Shown here one piece after another: positions 23,923 through 32,068 of a stretch of 64,000 nt of DNA. How positions within the stretch are numbered: the first letter of the stretch is position 1; each line of letters begins with the position of its first letter. The stretch spans positions 62,001 to 126,000 of the forward strand of contig CATOSK010000010.1 of the NCBI GenBank assembly GCA_951812535.1, written 5' to 3'. The translations under genes and the position numbers were made by a program. Under the pieces are notes generated by a model that made no database searches, was not told where the DNA came from, and saw only the letters and a list, made by a program, of their open reading frames with translations. Source of the stretch: an uncultured Dehalococcoidia bacterium. GTDB taxonomy: Bacteria > Chloroflexota > Dehalococcoidia > Lucifugimonadales > UBA3495.

Positions 23923-24389
23923 TCCGGCGGCGTCTCCGCAGCATCTGCGGTCCAACTCCGCAACTCCGCGGAACACTCAGGACACTCCCGCCATTCCTGG
24001 GCGGCGGGCGCACCGCAGTTGGGGCATTGGATTGCGGCGCCGTTGGTGTAGCTCAACGCGGCCCGGGCCAACCCCACGTCCTGTTCCAGGAGCCATTCAT
24101 GGTCCCGGGCGGCGGTTTCGGCCTGGTCCCGCAGAATCGCCGCGGCCTGGAGCCGGTAGTCCTGCAACTGCTCCCGGTAGAGGCCCAGGGGAATGTTGCC
24201 GAGCTGGTGTTCCAGTTGCAGGGTGCGGATGGCGTCGTATACGGCGTTCAGGTCTGCTTCCGCCTGGGCCAGGTCTGGGGAAAGGGCTTCCGGCGGCGCG
24301 GTTTCTGGAGCGGAGCGGCGCCTCCAGAAGGGGTATACGACGACTCCGATACTGAGCAGGGTCAGGGCGAGGCAGACGATGACGGCCAC
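23919..24389 (-). CDS. CcmI-like membrane protein with zinc-ribbon end, 156 aa
   Basis: GTG at 24389 is taken as the start: it follows the ccmF stop by seven bases and begins a membrane helix (VIVCLALTLLSIGVVVYPFW). A coiled-coil-forming stretch follows (DLAQAEADLNAVYDAIRTLQ, HQLGNIPLGLYREQLQDYRL), as in CcmI N-terminal parts. The C-terminus has two CxxC knuckles (IQCPNCGAPAAQEW and CPECSAEL), a zinc ribbon. The order ccmH-ccmF-this gene suggests an assembly factor. Membership of the CcmI family is by layout and not by strong sequence signature. Confidence 0.7.
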   Translation of the reverse strand: MAVIVCLALTLLSIGVVVYPFWRRRSAPETAPPEALSPDLAQAEADLNAVYDAIRTLQLEHQLGNIPLGLYREQLQDYRLQAAAILRDQAETAARDHEWLLEQDVGLARAALSYTNGAAIQCPNCGAPAAQEWRECPECSAELRSWTADAAETPPE

Positions 24390-24396
24390 GGGGAAC

Positions 24397-26394
24397 CTAG
24401 GCCGCGCTGGGCTCGGCGCCACCCGGCACGGACGCCGGACGCCGGACTGGGGCAACCTGCCGGACCCGTTGGGGCCACAGGGCTATGACCGTTCCCAACA
24501 CCATCACTGGACCGGCAACCCACATCCACCACATCATGGGGTTGACCAGGATGCGGAAGCCGACGGCCCCGTCGGAAAGGTTCTCGCTGGGGACGACGTA
24601 GAAGTCCTCCACCGGCGTGGAGCGGATGGCGGCCCGGGTGGAGGCCATGTTGAACGACGGGTAGAAGGAGCGCTTCGCCTCCAGGTCGGTGAGGTACCGG
24701 CCATCCCGTTCCACTCGCACCAGGGAATCGAACTCGGTGCGGTCGGAGAATTCTTCGGCAGAGGTGCGGATGTATTCCATCCGGTAGTTTTCCACCGTCA
24801 CGGTCTCTCCAGGGGAAAGCACGACGTCCACCTGAGTATCGAAGAAAGACGCCCCCAGGATTCCCAGGGCGGCCATGACCACGGCCAGGTGAACGATGTA
24901 TCCCCCATAGCGGGGCCGGTTGGCGGCCAGCAGCCGCAGGAAGGCCAGGGGATAGGTTTCAGCGAGGCTGCCGTGGCGGGAGCGGGTTCCCCGCCACCAC
25001 TCGATGACGATCCCCGAGGCGGCCATGGTGCATACCCCGAAACCCAGCAGCGGATAAACCTTGTGCATCCCCAGGATAGCCAACAAGGCAATAACGGCCA
25101 GTCCGGCGCTGGCGGGAAGGAGGAGCGCCCGGCGGAGGGAGGCCAGGTTGGCCCGTCGCCAGGGTATCAGGGGACCGATGCCCATCAGCAGGACCAGTCC
25201 CAGGAGCAGGGGCCCGTTAACCTGGTCGTAGAAGGGCCGGGCTACGGTGATCTCGTCCCCGGCGCCGGCGCGGGATATGAGTGGGTAGACCGTCCCCCAA
25301 AGCGTCACGAAGGCGATGCCGAGGAGGAGGAGGTTGTTGAAAAGGAAGGCCGCTTCCCGGGACAGCATGGAGTCCAGGTTCTGGGCGCTCTTCATCAGGT
25401 TGAATCGCCAGAAGAAGACGGCGAAGGGGACAATGATACCCACCGCAAGGAACAGCAGGAAAACCCAGCCCAGGGTGGAGGCGCCGAAGGAGTGTACCGA
25501 CGGTACGGGCCCGCCCCGGTTCATGAACATTCCGTACAGGGCCAGCCCAAAGGCGACGTTAATAAGCATCATGTTCCACATGCGGAACATTCCCCTCCGC
25601 CGCTGGACCATGATGGAGTGGATGAAGGCGGTGAGGGCGAGCCACGGCATGAAGGCGGCGTTTTCCACCGGGTCCCAGAACCAGAAGCCGCCCCATCCCA
25701 GGATGGTGTAGGCCCACCAAGACCCCAGGAGCAGCCCGCCGGCCAGCAGGGCCCAGACAATAATGCCCCATACCCGCCCGGTGTCCACCCACTCATCCCG
25801 GGTCTGTCCGGCGATGAGGGATCCCAAGCCAAAGGACATGGGCAGGGTGATGCCGATGAGTCCGGCCATGAGTGCCGGGGGATGGAAGAACATTCCGAAA
25901 TGGGTCAGCAGGGGATTGATCCCCTGGCCGTCGGGAGGAACGATGGGAAGGGTGTCGAAAGGGTTGGCCATGAAGGCCATGACCGCAAGGAAAAAGGTCT
26001 GCACCAGCATCAGGGTCGCGGCGGTGTAGGGGAGGCTGTCCCGCAGCTGTCCCGGGGCGAAGCGCAGGGCGATGGCCGACATGACGGAGAGGACGAAGGC
26101 GATGTAGAGCAGCGATCCCTCGTTGCCGGCGTAGAAGGCTACCCAGGTGTAGATGTTGGGCATGGCCAGGTTGCTGTGGGCGGCCACATACACCAGGGAG
26201 AAGTCGCGGTTGATGAAGGCGGTAACCAGGGCCAGCGTGGCGATTAGCAAGGCCAGGGCGACCAGGTAGACGGCTCGCCGGGAGCTTTCGACCAGGGCGG
26301 GGACGTTCCGCAGCCTGCCCAGCACCGAGCCGATGCAGGCGTAGGAGGAGAGGGCGAGGGCGATCCACAGGGATATGCCGCCAAGTTCAGCCAC
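24397..26394 (-). CDS. ccmF: Cytochrome c heme lyase subunit CcmF, 665 aa
   Basis: A polytopic membrane protein with about 13-15 helices. The tryptophan-rich WWD signature of heme-handling proteins is intact (GWGGFWFWDPVENAAFMPWL). Conserved histidines occur at HFGMFFHPP and AFIHSIMVQRRRGMFRMWNM. A large extracytoplasmic domain follows near the C-terminus (VDVVLSPGETVTVENYRMEY). It ligates heme to CxxCH in apocytochromes with CcmH. The GTG start at 26394 overlaps the ccmH stop by eight bases (GTGGCTGA). The length is normal. CcmE, the usual heme donor, is not in the window. Confidence 0.92.
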   Translation of the reverse strand: MAELGGISLWIALALSSYACIGSVLGRLRNVPALVESSRRAVYLVALALLIATLALVTAFINRDFSLVYVAAHSNLAMPNIYTWVAFYAGNEGSLLYIAFVLSVMSAIALRFAPGQLRDSLPYTAATLMLVQTFFLAVMAFMANPFDTLPIVPPDGQGINPLLTHFGMFFHPPALMAGLIGITLPMSFGLGSLIAGQTRDEWVDTGRVWGIIVWALLAGGLLLGSWWAYTILGWGGFWFWDPVENAAFMPWLALTAFIHSIMVQRRRGMFRMWNMMLINVAFGLALYGMFMNRGGPVPSVHSFGASTLGWVFLLFLAVGIIVPFAVFFWRFNLMKSAQNLDSMLSREAAFLFNNLLLLGIAFVTLWGTVYPLISRAGAGDEITVARPFYDQVNGPLLLGLVLLMGIGPLIPWRRANLASLRRALLLPASAGLAVIALLAILGMHKVYPLLGFGVCTMAASGIVIEWWRGTRSRHGSLAETYPLAFLRLLAANRPRYGGYIVHLAVVMAALGILGASFFDTQVDVVLSPGETVTVENYRMEYIRTSAEEFSDRTEFDSLVRVERDGRYLTDLEAKRSFYPSFNMASTRAAIRSTPVEDFYVVPSENLSDGAVGFRILVNPMMWWMWVAGPVMVLGTVIALWPQRVRQVAPVRRPASVPGGAEPSAA

Positions 26395-26935
26395 GGTTGG
26401 GTTCCCCTTCCGCGGGCGTATCCAGGTGACGGTCGACGATATCCAGGTAGGGTTCCAGGTCGCCGGAAGTATCCGTTTCCGGCGCACCTGGCGCCGGAGT
26501 GCTGTGCCGGTTGCGGGTCATAGACCGGAGAGACAATCCTCCAATGAGGAGGGCTGCCACGACGGCCACCGGGGGCAGGACCCAGGCGACCAGGTTAATG
26601 CCGGACTTGGGCGGGGCGCCGATGACGCTCTGGCCGTAGCGATCGGCGAAGTAGTCGAGGATTTCTTCCCTGGTCTGTCCTTCAGCCAGCTTCTGGCGGA
26701 CGATGGCCCGCATCTGGCGGGCGAGAGGGACCTGGGCCTGGTCGATGGTCTCTGCTGGGCACACCGGGCACATGAGCATTCCGTCGATGGCCTGGGCCTC
26801 GACTTCGTCGTAGGCTGCCGCGGGCGCAGCGGGTTCCGGCGGTTCCTGTGCGTAGGAGACGTTCACCGACGCCAACAGCATACAAGCCCCGAGAACCGTC
26901 GGCGCGAGGAACCGGAGTTTAGGGAAAGTCGGCAT
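26387..26935 (-). CDS. ccmH: Cytochrome c maturation protein CcmH/NrfF type, 182 aa
   Basis: A signal segment (FLAPTVLGACMLLASVNVSY) precedes the family core: DGMLMCPVCPAETIDQAQVP with the LxCxxC redox motif, LARQMRAIVRQKLAEGQTRE and ILDYFADRYGQSV. A membrane anchor follows (LVAWVLPPVAVVAALLIGG). The protein holds apocytochrome thiols for heme ligation with CcmF. It is the first gene of the ccm cluster and is divergent from the protoglobin gene across 282 bp (26936-27217), which must hold both promoters. Confidence 0.88.
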   Translation of the reverse strand: MPTFPKLRFLAPTVLGACMLLASVNVSYAQEPPEPAAPAAAYDEVEAQAIDGMLMCPVCPAETIDQAQVPLARQMRAIVRQKLAEGQTREEILDYFADRYGQSVIGAPPKSGINLVAWVLPPVAVVAALLIGGLSLRSMTRNRHSTPAPGAPETDTSGDLEPYLDIVDRHLDTPAEGEPNRG

Positions 26936-27217
26936 ACCCTTCCGGCGAACCACCGGTGAGGTCTGTCCGGCGGAAAGCGAGATCTGAGGTTCGATAGGGA
27001 TATTTTGACATTGGGAGCCGGGAGTTGGCAACCGGCGCGGTACGGTGGGGTGGTGCAGTCTGATGAACCCCGATAGAACGACCGCCGGGCCCCGACCAGG
27101 CCCGTTCCGACGATGCCTTCGGGGGACGCTGTCTTGTCGAACTTGCGATGGCGGGGTATATTCTCAGCCGTTGGCGGTTGCTCGACCGTGAATCGCCCCG
27201 AGGTTGGAGGTGAGAGG

Positions 27218-27796
27218 TTGCCCGTTCCTGGGATAGTAGACTGGTCCGGCAGGATGCGCCGGATGATGGAGTTCGTCGGCCTGACCGACGACGACGTCAA
27301 GTTGGTGCGGGATAGCGGGTCTATCCTTGCCGACCACGCTGTTGAGCTTACCGAGGCCATCTACCGCCATTTCCTGGAGTTCCCCGAGACCAGGGCGTTT
27401 TTCCTGGACGAGGCCACCGGGGAAGTTGACCTGGACCGCATCGAGCGGCGCAGGCACAGCCTGACCCGTTGGCTGAGGAACTCCATCGAATTCCGCGTCG
27501 ACGAGGACCTGCCGGTCTTCCTCCTGGCCATCGGGATCGTCCACAGCCATCCGGCGGCCCATCGGGAGCATTTGGGTTCCATTCCCATGCGGTTCATGAT
27601 CGGGGCCATGTCGCTGACGCAAACGGCGGTATCCGGATTGCTGAAGGATGAGATCCCGGATGCCGAGACGGCATGGCGCACGGCCGAGGCGTGGAACAAG
27701 CTGCTGATGGTGCAGCTGGACGTGCTGGTGGCGGGCTACGTCACGGAGCGACCGATCCCTCCCAGGCAGGAAAGTCCCTCCGCTTCCCAGGTCTGA
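27218..27796 (+). CDS. Protoglobin-type globin, 192 aa
   Basis: The sequence matches the protoglobin fold: MMEFVGLTDDDVKLVRDSGS, HAVELTEAIYRHFLEFPETR, and the heme-region IGIVHSHPAAHREHLGSIPM with the likely proximal His, then RFMIGAMSLTQTAV. Family members bind O2, CO or NO through heme, and the single-domain form here has no output domain. TTG at 27218 is chosen because GGAGGT stands six bases before it and the product then has the usual length. It is divergent from the cytochrome c maturation genes, which suggests a shared link to heme or respiratory gases. Confidence 0.8.
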   Translation: MPVPGIVDWSGRMRRMMEFVGLTDDDVKLVRDSGSILADHAVELTEAIYRHFLEFPETRAFFLDEATGEVDLDRIERRRHSLTRWLRNSIEFRVDEDLPVFLLAIGIVHSHPAAHREHLGSIPMRFMIGAMSLTQTAVSGLLKDEIPDAETAWRTAEAWNKLLMVQLDVLVAGYVTERPIPPRQESPSASQV

Positions 27797-27854
27797 CGGG
27801 GCATAGCCAGAGTCCGAAAAATACTGAGCCAGGAACACTGGCAAAGGAGAAACG

Positions 27855-28286
27855 ATGACCAAGGTACTGGTAATTCAGGGCGCCGGAATGAACATGCGGG
27901 GCAAGGTGCAGGTCGAGGTCTTCGGCCCCAACACCCTGGAACAGATCAACGAGCAGGTCCTGGGATATGCCGAGGGGCTGGGGATCGACGTCGAGCTGTT
28001 CCACTCCAACATCGAGGGGGAAGTCGTCAACGCCTTGTATGAAGCCCACGACGGCGACGTGGACGCGGCCCTGATTAATCCGGCGGGCTATACCACCGGC
28101 ACCGGCCCTCTCAAGGCCGCCATTGCCCAGGTGCGTTTCCCGGTCATCGAGGTCCATGCCTCCAATCCCACTTCCCGGGGAACGGTGTCCCAAGTCCAGC
28201 CGGTGAGCAAGGGATCGGTGTACGGATTCGGCGTTTACGGGTACTACCTGGCCCTGGAGGCGGTCAAGCACATGGTTGAAGGCTGA
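27855..28286 (+). CDS. AroQ-fold (type II dehydroquinase-like) protein lacking key residues, 143 aa
   Basis: The overall fold and length match type II 3-dehydroquinate dehydratase: KVLVIQGAGMNMRGK, ELFHSNIEGEVVNALYEAHD, ALINPAGYTTGTGPLKAAIA, PVIEVHASNP and GVYGYYLALEAVKHM. But the flexible catalytic lid, normally LGxREPxxYG, is MRGKVQVEVFG, so the essential Arg and Tyr are replaced by Val and Phe. The usual INPxAYTHTS is INPAGYTTGT. The His of EVHxSN remains. Standard dehydratase activity is therefore doubtful and another ligand is likely. AAAGGAGAAACG precedes the ATG. Confidence 0.8.
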   Translation: MTKVLVIQGAGMNMRGKVQVEVFGPNTLEQINEQVLGYAEGLGIDVELFHSNIEGEVVNALYEAHDGDVDAALINPAGYTTGTGPLKAAIAQVRFPVIEVHASNPTSRGTVSQVQPVSKGSVYGFGVYGYYLALEAVKHMVEG

Positions 28287-28310
28287 TTCCTGGGGAAACG
28301 CCCATCTACG

Positions 28311-28331
28311 CCCGGCCAGTTGACTGGCCGG
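28311..28331 (+). terminator. Hairpin after the AroQ-like gene
   Basis: CCGGCCAGT (28312-28320) pairs with ACTGGCCGG (28323-28331) with a very tight loop, 25 bp past the stop. No strong T-run follows. Confidence 0.45.
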
Positions 28332-28368
28332 ACTCATTCATCGCAGGACTGGTTCGCGTTGCCCGCGG

Positions 28369-28560
28369 CTACTCGCAGCGGAGGCAGCGTACCTCGGTAA
28401 ACACGTCGTCATGGAGGCCGGGGTTGACCGTCATGTAGTCCATGATGATTCGCAGCACCTTGCCTTCATCGGCGATGTCGTACTTCTCGGCGATGTTGCG
28501 CACGAGGGCCATGTGGTCGGGGTTAAGGTCGATCTCAAAACTCTCTTTGACGCCTGCCAT
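28369..28560 (-). CDS. Small conserved-looking protein with C-terminal CxxC, 63 aa
   Basis: The product AGVKESFEIDLNPDHMALVR then NIAEKYDIADEGKVLRIIMD ends in EVRCLRCE. It is predicted helical, possibly a ribbon-helix-helix-like fold (strand FEIDL, then two helices). No family is recognised. The ATG at 28560 has GGAG about seven bases upstream; an in-frame TTG two codons earlier is possible. It lies downstream of the ABC operon on the same strand and may be its last gene. Confidence 0.6.
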   Translation of the reverse strand: MAGVKESFEIDLNPDHMALVRNIAEKYDIADEGKVLRIIMDYMTVNPGLHDDVFTEVRCLRCE

Positions 28561-28622
28561 TTTCAACTCCGTATTATTTCAGGTTAACCAACCGGCGGGG
28601 CCCGGAAATTGCCGGACCTGTT

Positions 28623-29393
28623 CTAAAGGATCTGGGACAGGAATTGCTGCACCCGGGGATGCCGGGCGTTCTCGAAGAACTGAGAGGGAGGCTGGTCCTC
28701 GACAATCTGACCCTCGTCGAACATGACGATGCGGTCGGCGACCTCGCGGGCGAAACCCAGCTCGTGAGTGACCGCGAGGATGGTCATCTGGGACGCGGCC
28801 AGTTCCCGCATGACCTCCAGGACTTCCTTGATCATCTCCGGGTCCAGCGCCGACGTCGGCTCGTCGAAGAGCATGATGTTGGGCTGCATCGCCAGGGCTC
28901 GGGCGATGGCCACCCGTTGCTGCTGTCCGCCTGAAAGCTGTATTGGAAACTTGTCCGCCTGCTCGGGGATGCCCACTCGTTCCAGCAGTTCCATGGCGAT
29001 CTCGGTGGCCTGCTGCTGGGGTAGTTTTCGGACCTTCATTGGGGACAGGGTAATGTTCCCCAGGACCGTCAGATGGGGGAAGAGGTTGAAGGACTGGAAC
29101 ACCATCCCCACGTCGCGGCGGATGGCGTCAATGTTGCGGACATCGTTGGTAAGCTCCACGCCGTCAACGATAATGTCCCCCCGCTGGTGCTCCTCCAGAC
29201 GGTTGATGGTCCGGATAAAGGTGGACTTCCCAGACCCGGACGGGCCGATGATGACCACCACCTCTCCCTTCTTGACAGCGGTGCTGACGCCGCGGAGGGC
29301 GTGAAAGTTGCCGTACCACTTGTGAACGTCCCGGCAGACAATGATGTCATCGTCAGCGATAGCGCCGTCGGTCTTGCCATTGGCAGGGTCCAT
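28623..29393 (-). CDS. aapP: Polar amino acid ABC transporter ATPase (AapP/GlnQ type), 256 aa
   Basis: All nucleotide-binding motifs are present: Walker [10 protein letters not shown] (about residues 51-59), Q-loop [14 protein letters not shown], signature [20 protein letters not shown], Walker [15 protein letters not shown] and the switch His in VTHELGF. High similarity in layout to GlnQ/AapP indicates import of polar or general L-amino acids. GGGAGG precedes ATG 29393 by five bases, so the shorter start is preferred. It is the last gene of the aapJ-Q-M-P operon. Confidence 0.92.
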   Translation of the reverse strand: MDPANGKTDGAIADDDIIVCRDVHKWYGNFHALRGVSTAVKKGEVVVIIGPSGSGKSTFIRTINRLEEHQRGDIIVDGVELTNDVRNIDAIRRDVGMVFQSFNLFPHLTVLGNITLSPMKVRKLPQQQATEIAMELLERVGIPEQADKFPIQLSGGQQQRVAIARALAMQPNIMLFDEPTSALDPEMIKEVLEVMRELAASQMTILAVTHELGFAREVADRIVMFDEGQIVEDQPPSQFFENARHPRVQQFLSQIL

Positions 29394-29464
29394 CGTATCC
29401 TCCCGTACGGCGGCCGCTTGTCCGCCTTCCGGTGCCGGCACCGCGCAACACCCGCTAACCGGGC

Positions 29465-30721
29465 CTAGCGCTGGCCGACCCCCATGTGTCTTTCAACCGT
29501 GGTGCCGACATAGGAAATAGTGTAAGTGAATACCCAGAAGACCAGGGCCAGGAAGATGAAAAGCTCCCGGGCGCTGGCCAGATGCTCGGGGTTGCCCTGG
29601 ATGAAGGCCCGGCTGATTTCCACAACGTCGAGCATCCCAATGATATACACCAGGCTGGTGTCCTTGAACAACGCGACAAACTGTCCGACTATCGCGGGAA
29701 TGACGTTGCGGATGGCCTGGGGCAGGGAAACCAGGAGCGTGGTCTGCCATCCGGCCAATCCCAGGGCCCGGGCCGCTTCTGCCTGGCCGGGATGGAGGGC
29801 TTCCAGCCCTCCCCGGATGTTTTCGGCCATGTAGGCTGTGCTGAACAGGATGATGATTACGCTGGCCCGGAACAGGGAGTTCTGTGGGAAGTCTTCCGGG
29901 AAGGCCAGCGGGACCAGCACTTGGGACATGAACAGGAGGGTTATCAGCGGCACCCCGCGGAACACCTCGATGAACACGACGCACATCATCTTCAACACCG
30001 GCAGATGACTGCGGCGCCCCAGGGCCAGGGCGATCCCCAGCGGAAGGCTCAATACGATTCCGGCCACCGCCAACAGCAGGTTCAAAGTCAACCCGCCCCA
30101 GTTGTTTACCGAAACGGGCTGGAGCCCGGGCACTCCCCCCGGCAGGCCACGCATCAGGACCAGCGTAAGCAGGAAGGCGACGACGCCGAGGATGGAGACC
30201 CACTTTACCGTTCCCAGCGGGGTGTAGCGCCCCAGGGCCAGTCCAATGAACATGGCGGGGACATTGGCCAGCATGAGCAGCCGCACGTCCCAACCCATCT
30301 TGTCCAGGCCGTAGGGAAGGAAGGCGGATAGGGCTACGACCGCCGTCACGATGATGGCGATCCGCTTGGCAACGCCGCCACCGGCCACCGGCCAGGCCAT
30401 GCCCAGCAGCATCGTGACCATGAGCAGTCCGGCCTGGGGGCGCCAGAAGCAGTTCTGGCCGGGACAGGCACCCTCGGTGTTGTACTGGCCGATGAGGAAC
30501 CTGCCGCCGATGGTGGGAATCACTTGCCATTCAGCGTCAAAGAAGACCCAGCCAACGCCGTACCACAGGCCGAGTATTCCCAGGATGCCGAAGATAATGG
30601 TCAACGTGGTGTTGTACCAGTTGCTGAAGAGGTTGTCCCGCACCCAAGCCACCGGACCCGACTCCGGGCGTGGCGGAGGCAGAACAGCCTGGACCGGGGG
30701 GAGCTCATAGGGCGTGGACAT
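29465..30721 (-). CDS. aapM: Amino acid ABC transporter permease (AapM/BztC type), 418 aa
   Basis: A long permease of the HisM/AapM type with extra N-terminal membrane segments before the core. The cytoplasmic EAA loop is EAARALGLAGWQTTLLVSLP, followed by QAIRNVIPAIVGQFVALFKD. The extracytoplasmic insert (TEGACPGQNCFWRPQAG) with two cysteines is typical of the AapM branch. It forms the membrane channel with AapQ. The start is four bases from the stop of aapQ. Confidence 0.9.
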   Translation of the reverse strand: MSTPYELPPVQAVLPPPRPESGPVAWVRDNLFSNWYNTTLTIIFGILGILGLWYGVGWVFFDAEWQVIPTIGGRFLIGQYNTEGACPGQNCFWRPQAGLLMVTMLLGMAWPVAGGGVAKRIAIIVTAVVALSAFLPYGLDKMGWDVRLLMLANVPAMFIGLALGRYTPLGTVKWVSILGVVAFLLTLVLMRGLPGGVPGLQPVSVNNWGGLTLNLLLAVAGIVLSLPLGIALALGRRSHLPVLKMMCVVFIEVFRGVPLITLLFMSQVLVPLAFPEDFPQNSLFRASVIIILFSTAYMAENIRGGLEALHPGQAEAARALGLAGWQTTLLVSLPQAIRNVIPAIVGQFVALFKDTSLVYIIGMLDVVEISRAFIQGNPEHLASARELFIFLALVFWVFTYTISYVGTTVERHMGVGQR

Positions 30722-30724
30722 CTT

Positions 30725-31921
30725 CTACCCCCCGGAGAACCGGATGCTTCGGTTGTAAAGGTTGCCCAACAGGGACCAACTGAGACTCATCGCCAGGTAA
30801 GCGAGCATTATCAGGATGAAGATGGACACGGCCGGCGCCGTTTGGGTCATGGTCTTGGCAACGTTGGTCAGGTCGGCGTAGCCGATGGCTCCGGCCAGGC
30901 TGCTGTTCTTGGTGAGGTTCAGCCATTGGCTTATCAAGGGCGGAATTATGACGCGCAACGCTTGCGGGAAGGTGATGTGGCGCAAGGTGTTGAACCCGGA
31001 CAAGCCAAGAGACCGTGAAGCTTCGGTCTGCCCCCGTCCCACGGACTGGATGCCGGCCCGGACGATTTCGGCGATGAACGAAGCGGTGTACATAACCAGG
31101 CCCACGAGAAGGGCAACCAGGGCTCCGGAGAAAGTAATCCCTCCCTGGATCCGGCCGAACGTCCCTTGAGGAGCTGGTTGGCTGATTTCCAGGGGGGAAA
31201 CGCCCTGCGACAGCGTTACGAAGGCCCAGGCAATCGCGCCCAGCACTATCGCCGCTGTGCAGCCGAACACCACCGGGTAAGACACCGTTCCCGTCTCAAC
31301 CTCCCGCCGGGTCAGCCAGCGGTGCACCAGCCAGCCGACGGACACTGAAACCAGCGCCATCGCTGCCCAGATTGCCGCCGCGCCGCTGTCGGTGGCTGTC
31401 GGCCAGGGCATTGAAATCCCCGCGTTGTTGATAAACAGTCCCTTGGCGATAACGTACCCCTCCAGGACCCTCGGGAAGGCCAGCACGATATAAAACCAGA
31501 AGAACAGCTGCACCAGCAGCGGGACGTTGCGAAAGAACCCGATATAGACCGCCGCCAGTTGGGCGACAATCCAGTTGGTGGACAGCCGGGCGATTCCGAT
31601 GATGATTCCCAGCGCCGTTGCCAGGATGACGCCGGAGATGGACACGACCACGGTGTTGACCGCGGCTACACCGAAGGCGTAGAGAAAGGTGTCCGAGGAC
31701 TCGTAGGGAAGCCAGGTCTGTCCGATGGGAGTCTGGTAGGCCCGGTCCAGGAAGCTGAAGCCGTAGGGGATCTCCCGGTCGTCGATCGCGTTGCCGATGT
31801 TGATGAAAAACCAGGCGACCAGGACGACGACAACGACGGCAGACACCACCTGTGACGTCCACTGGATGACCTGCACGTGCCGCCAGATCGGAATTCCCTG
31901 GTAGCTGAGCCTCGCCAACAT
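30725..31921 (-). CDS. aapQ: Amino acid ABC transporter permease (AapQ/BztB type), 398 aa
   Basis: The first permease of the pair. It has the long N-terminal segment of the AapQ branch (VQVIQWTSQVVSAVVVVVLV), the insert GFSFLDRAYQTPIGQTWLPY, membrane helices, and the EAA loop QTEASRSLGLSGFNTLRHIT followed by FPQALRVIIPPLISQWLNLT. It pairs with AapM in the inner membrane. A hairpin at 31985-32016 separates it from the substrate-binding protein gene. Confidence 0.9.
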   Translation of the reverse strand: MLARLSYQGIPIWRHVQVIQWTSQVVSAVVVVVLVAWFFINIGNAIDDREIPYGFSFLDRAYQTPIGQTWLPYESSDTFLYAFGVAAVNTVVVSISGVILATALGIIIGIARLSTNWIVAQLAAVYIGFFRNVPLLVQLFFWFYIVLAFPRVLEGYVIAKGLFINNAGISMPWPTATDSGAAAIWAAMALVSVSVGWLVHRWLTRREVETGTVSYPVVFGCTAAIVLGAIAWAFVTLSQGVSPLEISQPAPQGTFGRIQGGITFSGALVALLVGLVMYTASFIAEIVRAGIQSVGRGQTEASRSLGLSGFNTLRHITFPQALRVIIPPLISQWLNLTKNSSLAGAIGYADLTNVAKTMTQTAPAVSIFILIMLAYLAMSLSWSLLGNLYNRSIRFSGG

Positions 31922-31984
31922 CTGCTAAGAAGTACCGCCCGGGTTAAGTTCGCCCAATTGTATATGAAACGCGTCCCAAAAGCA

Positions 31985-32016
31985 GGGAGCAGGTCGTGTA
32001 GTTAGGACCTGCTCCC
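31985..32016 (-). terminator. Intra-operon hairpin between aapJ and aapQ
   Basis: GGGAGCAGGTC (31985-31995) and GACCTGCTCCC (32006-32016) form a perfect 11-bp stem. On the minus strand it is followed by TGCTTTTGGG, a short U-run. It is therefore likely a partial terminator or mRNA-stabilising stem that keeps binding-protein transcripts more abundant than those of the permeases. Confidence 0.6.
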
Positions 32017-32068
32017 CGGAACCGCCCTGCGTCAAGCAAGGGAAGGCGCTGATTCGTTTGTGACTATG

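Noticed and set aside
24193-26247. 684-residue open frame on the plus strand
   Set aside because: It is the mirror of ccmF; composition (Gly, Gln, His, Glu rich, no domain) is that of an antisense frame in GC-rich DNA.
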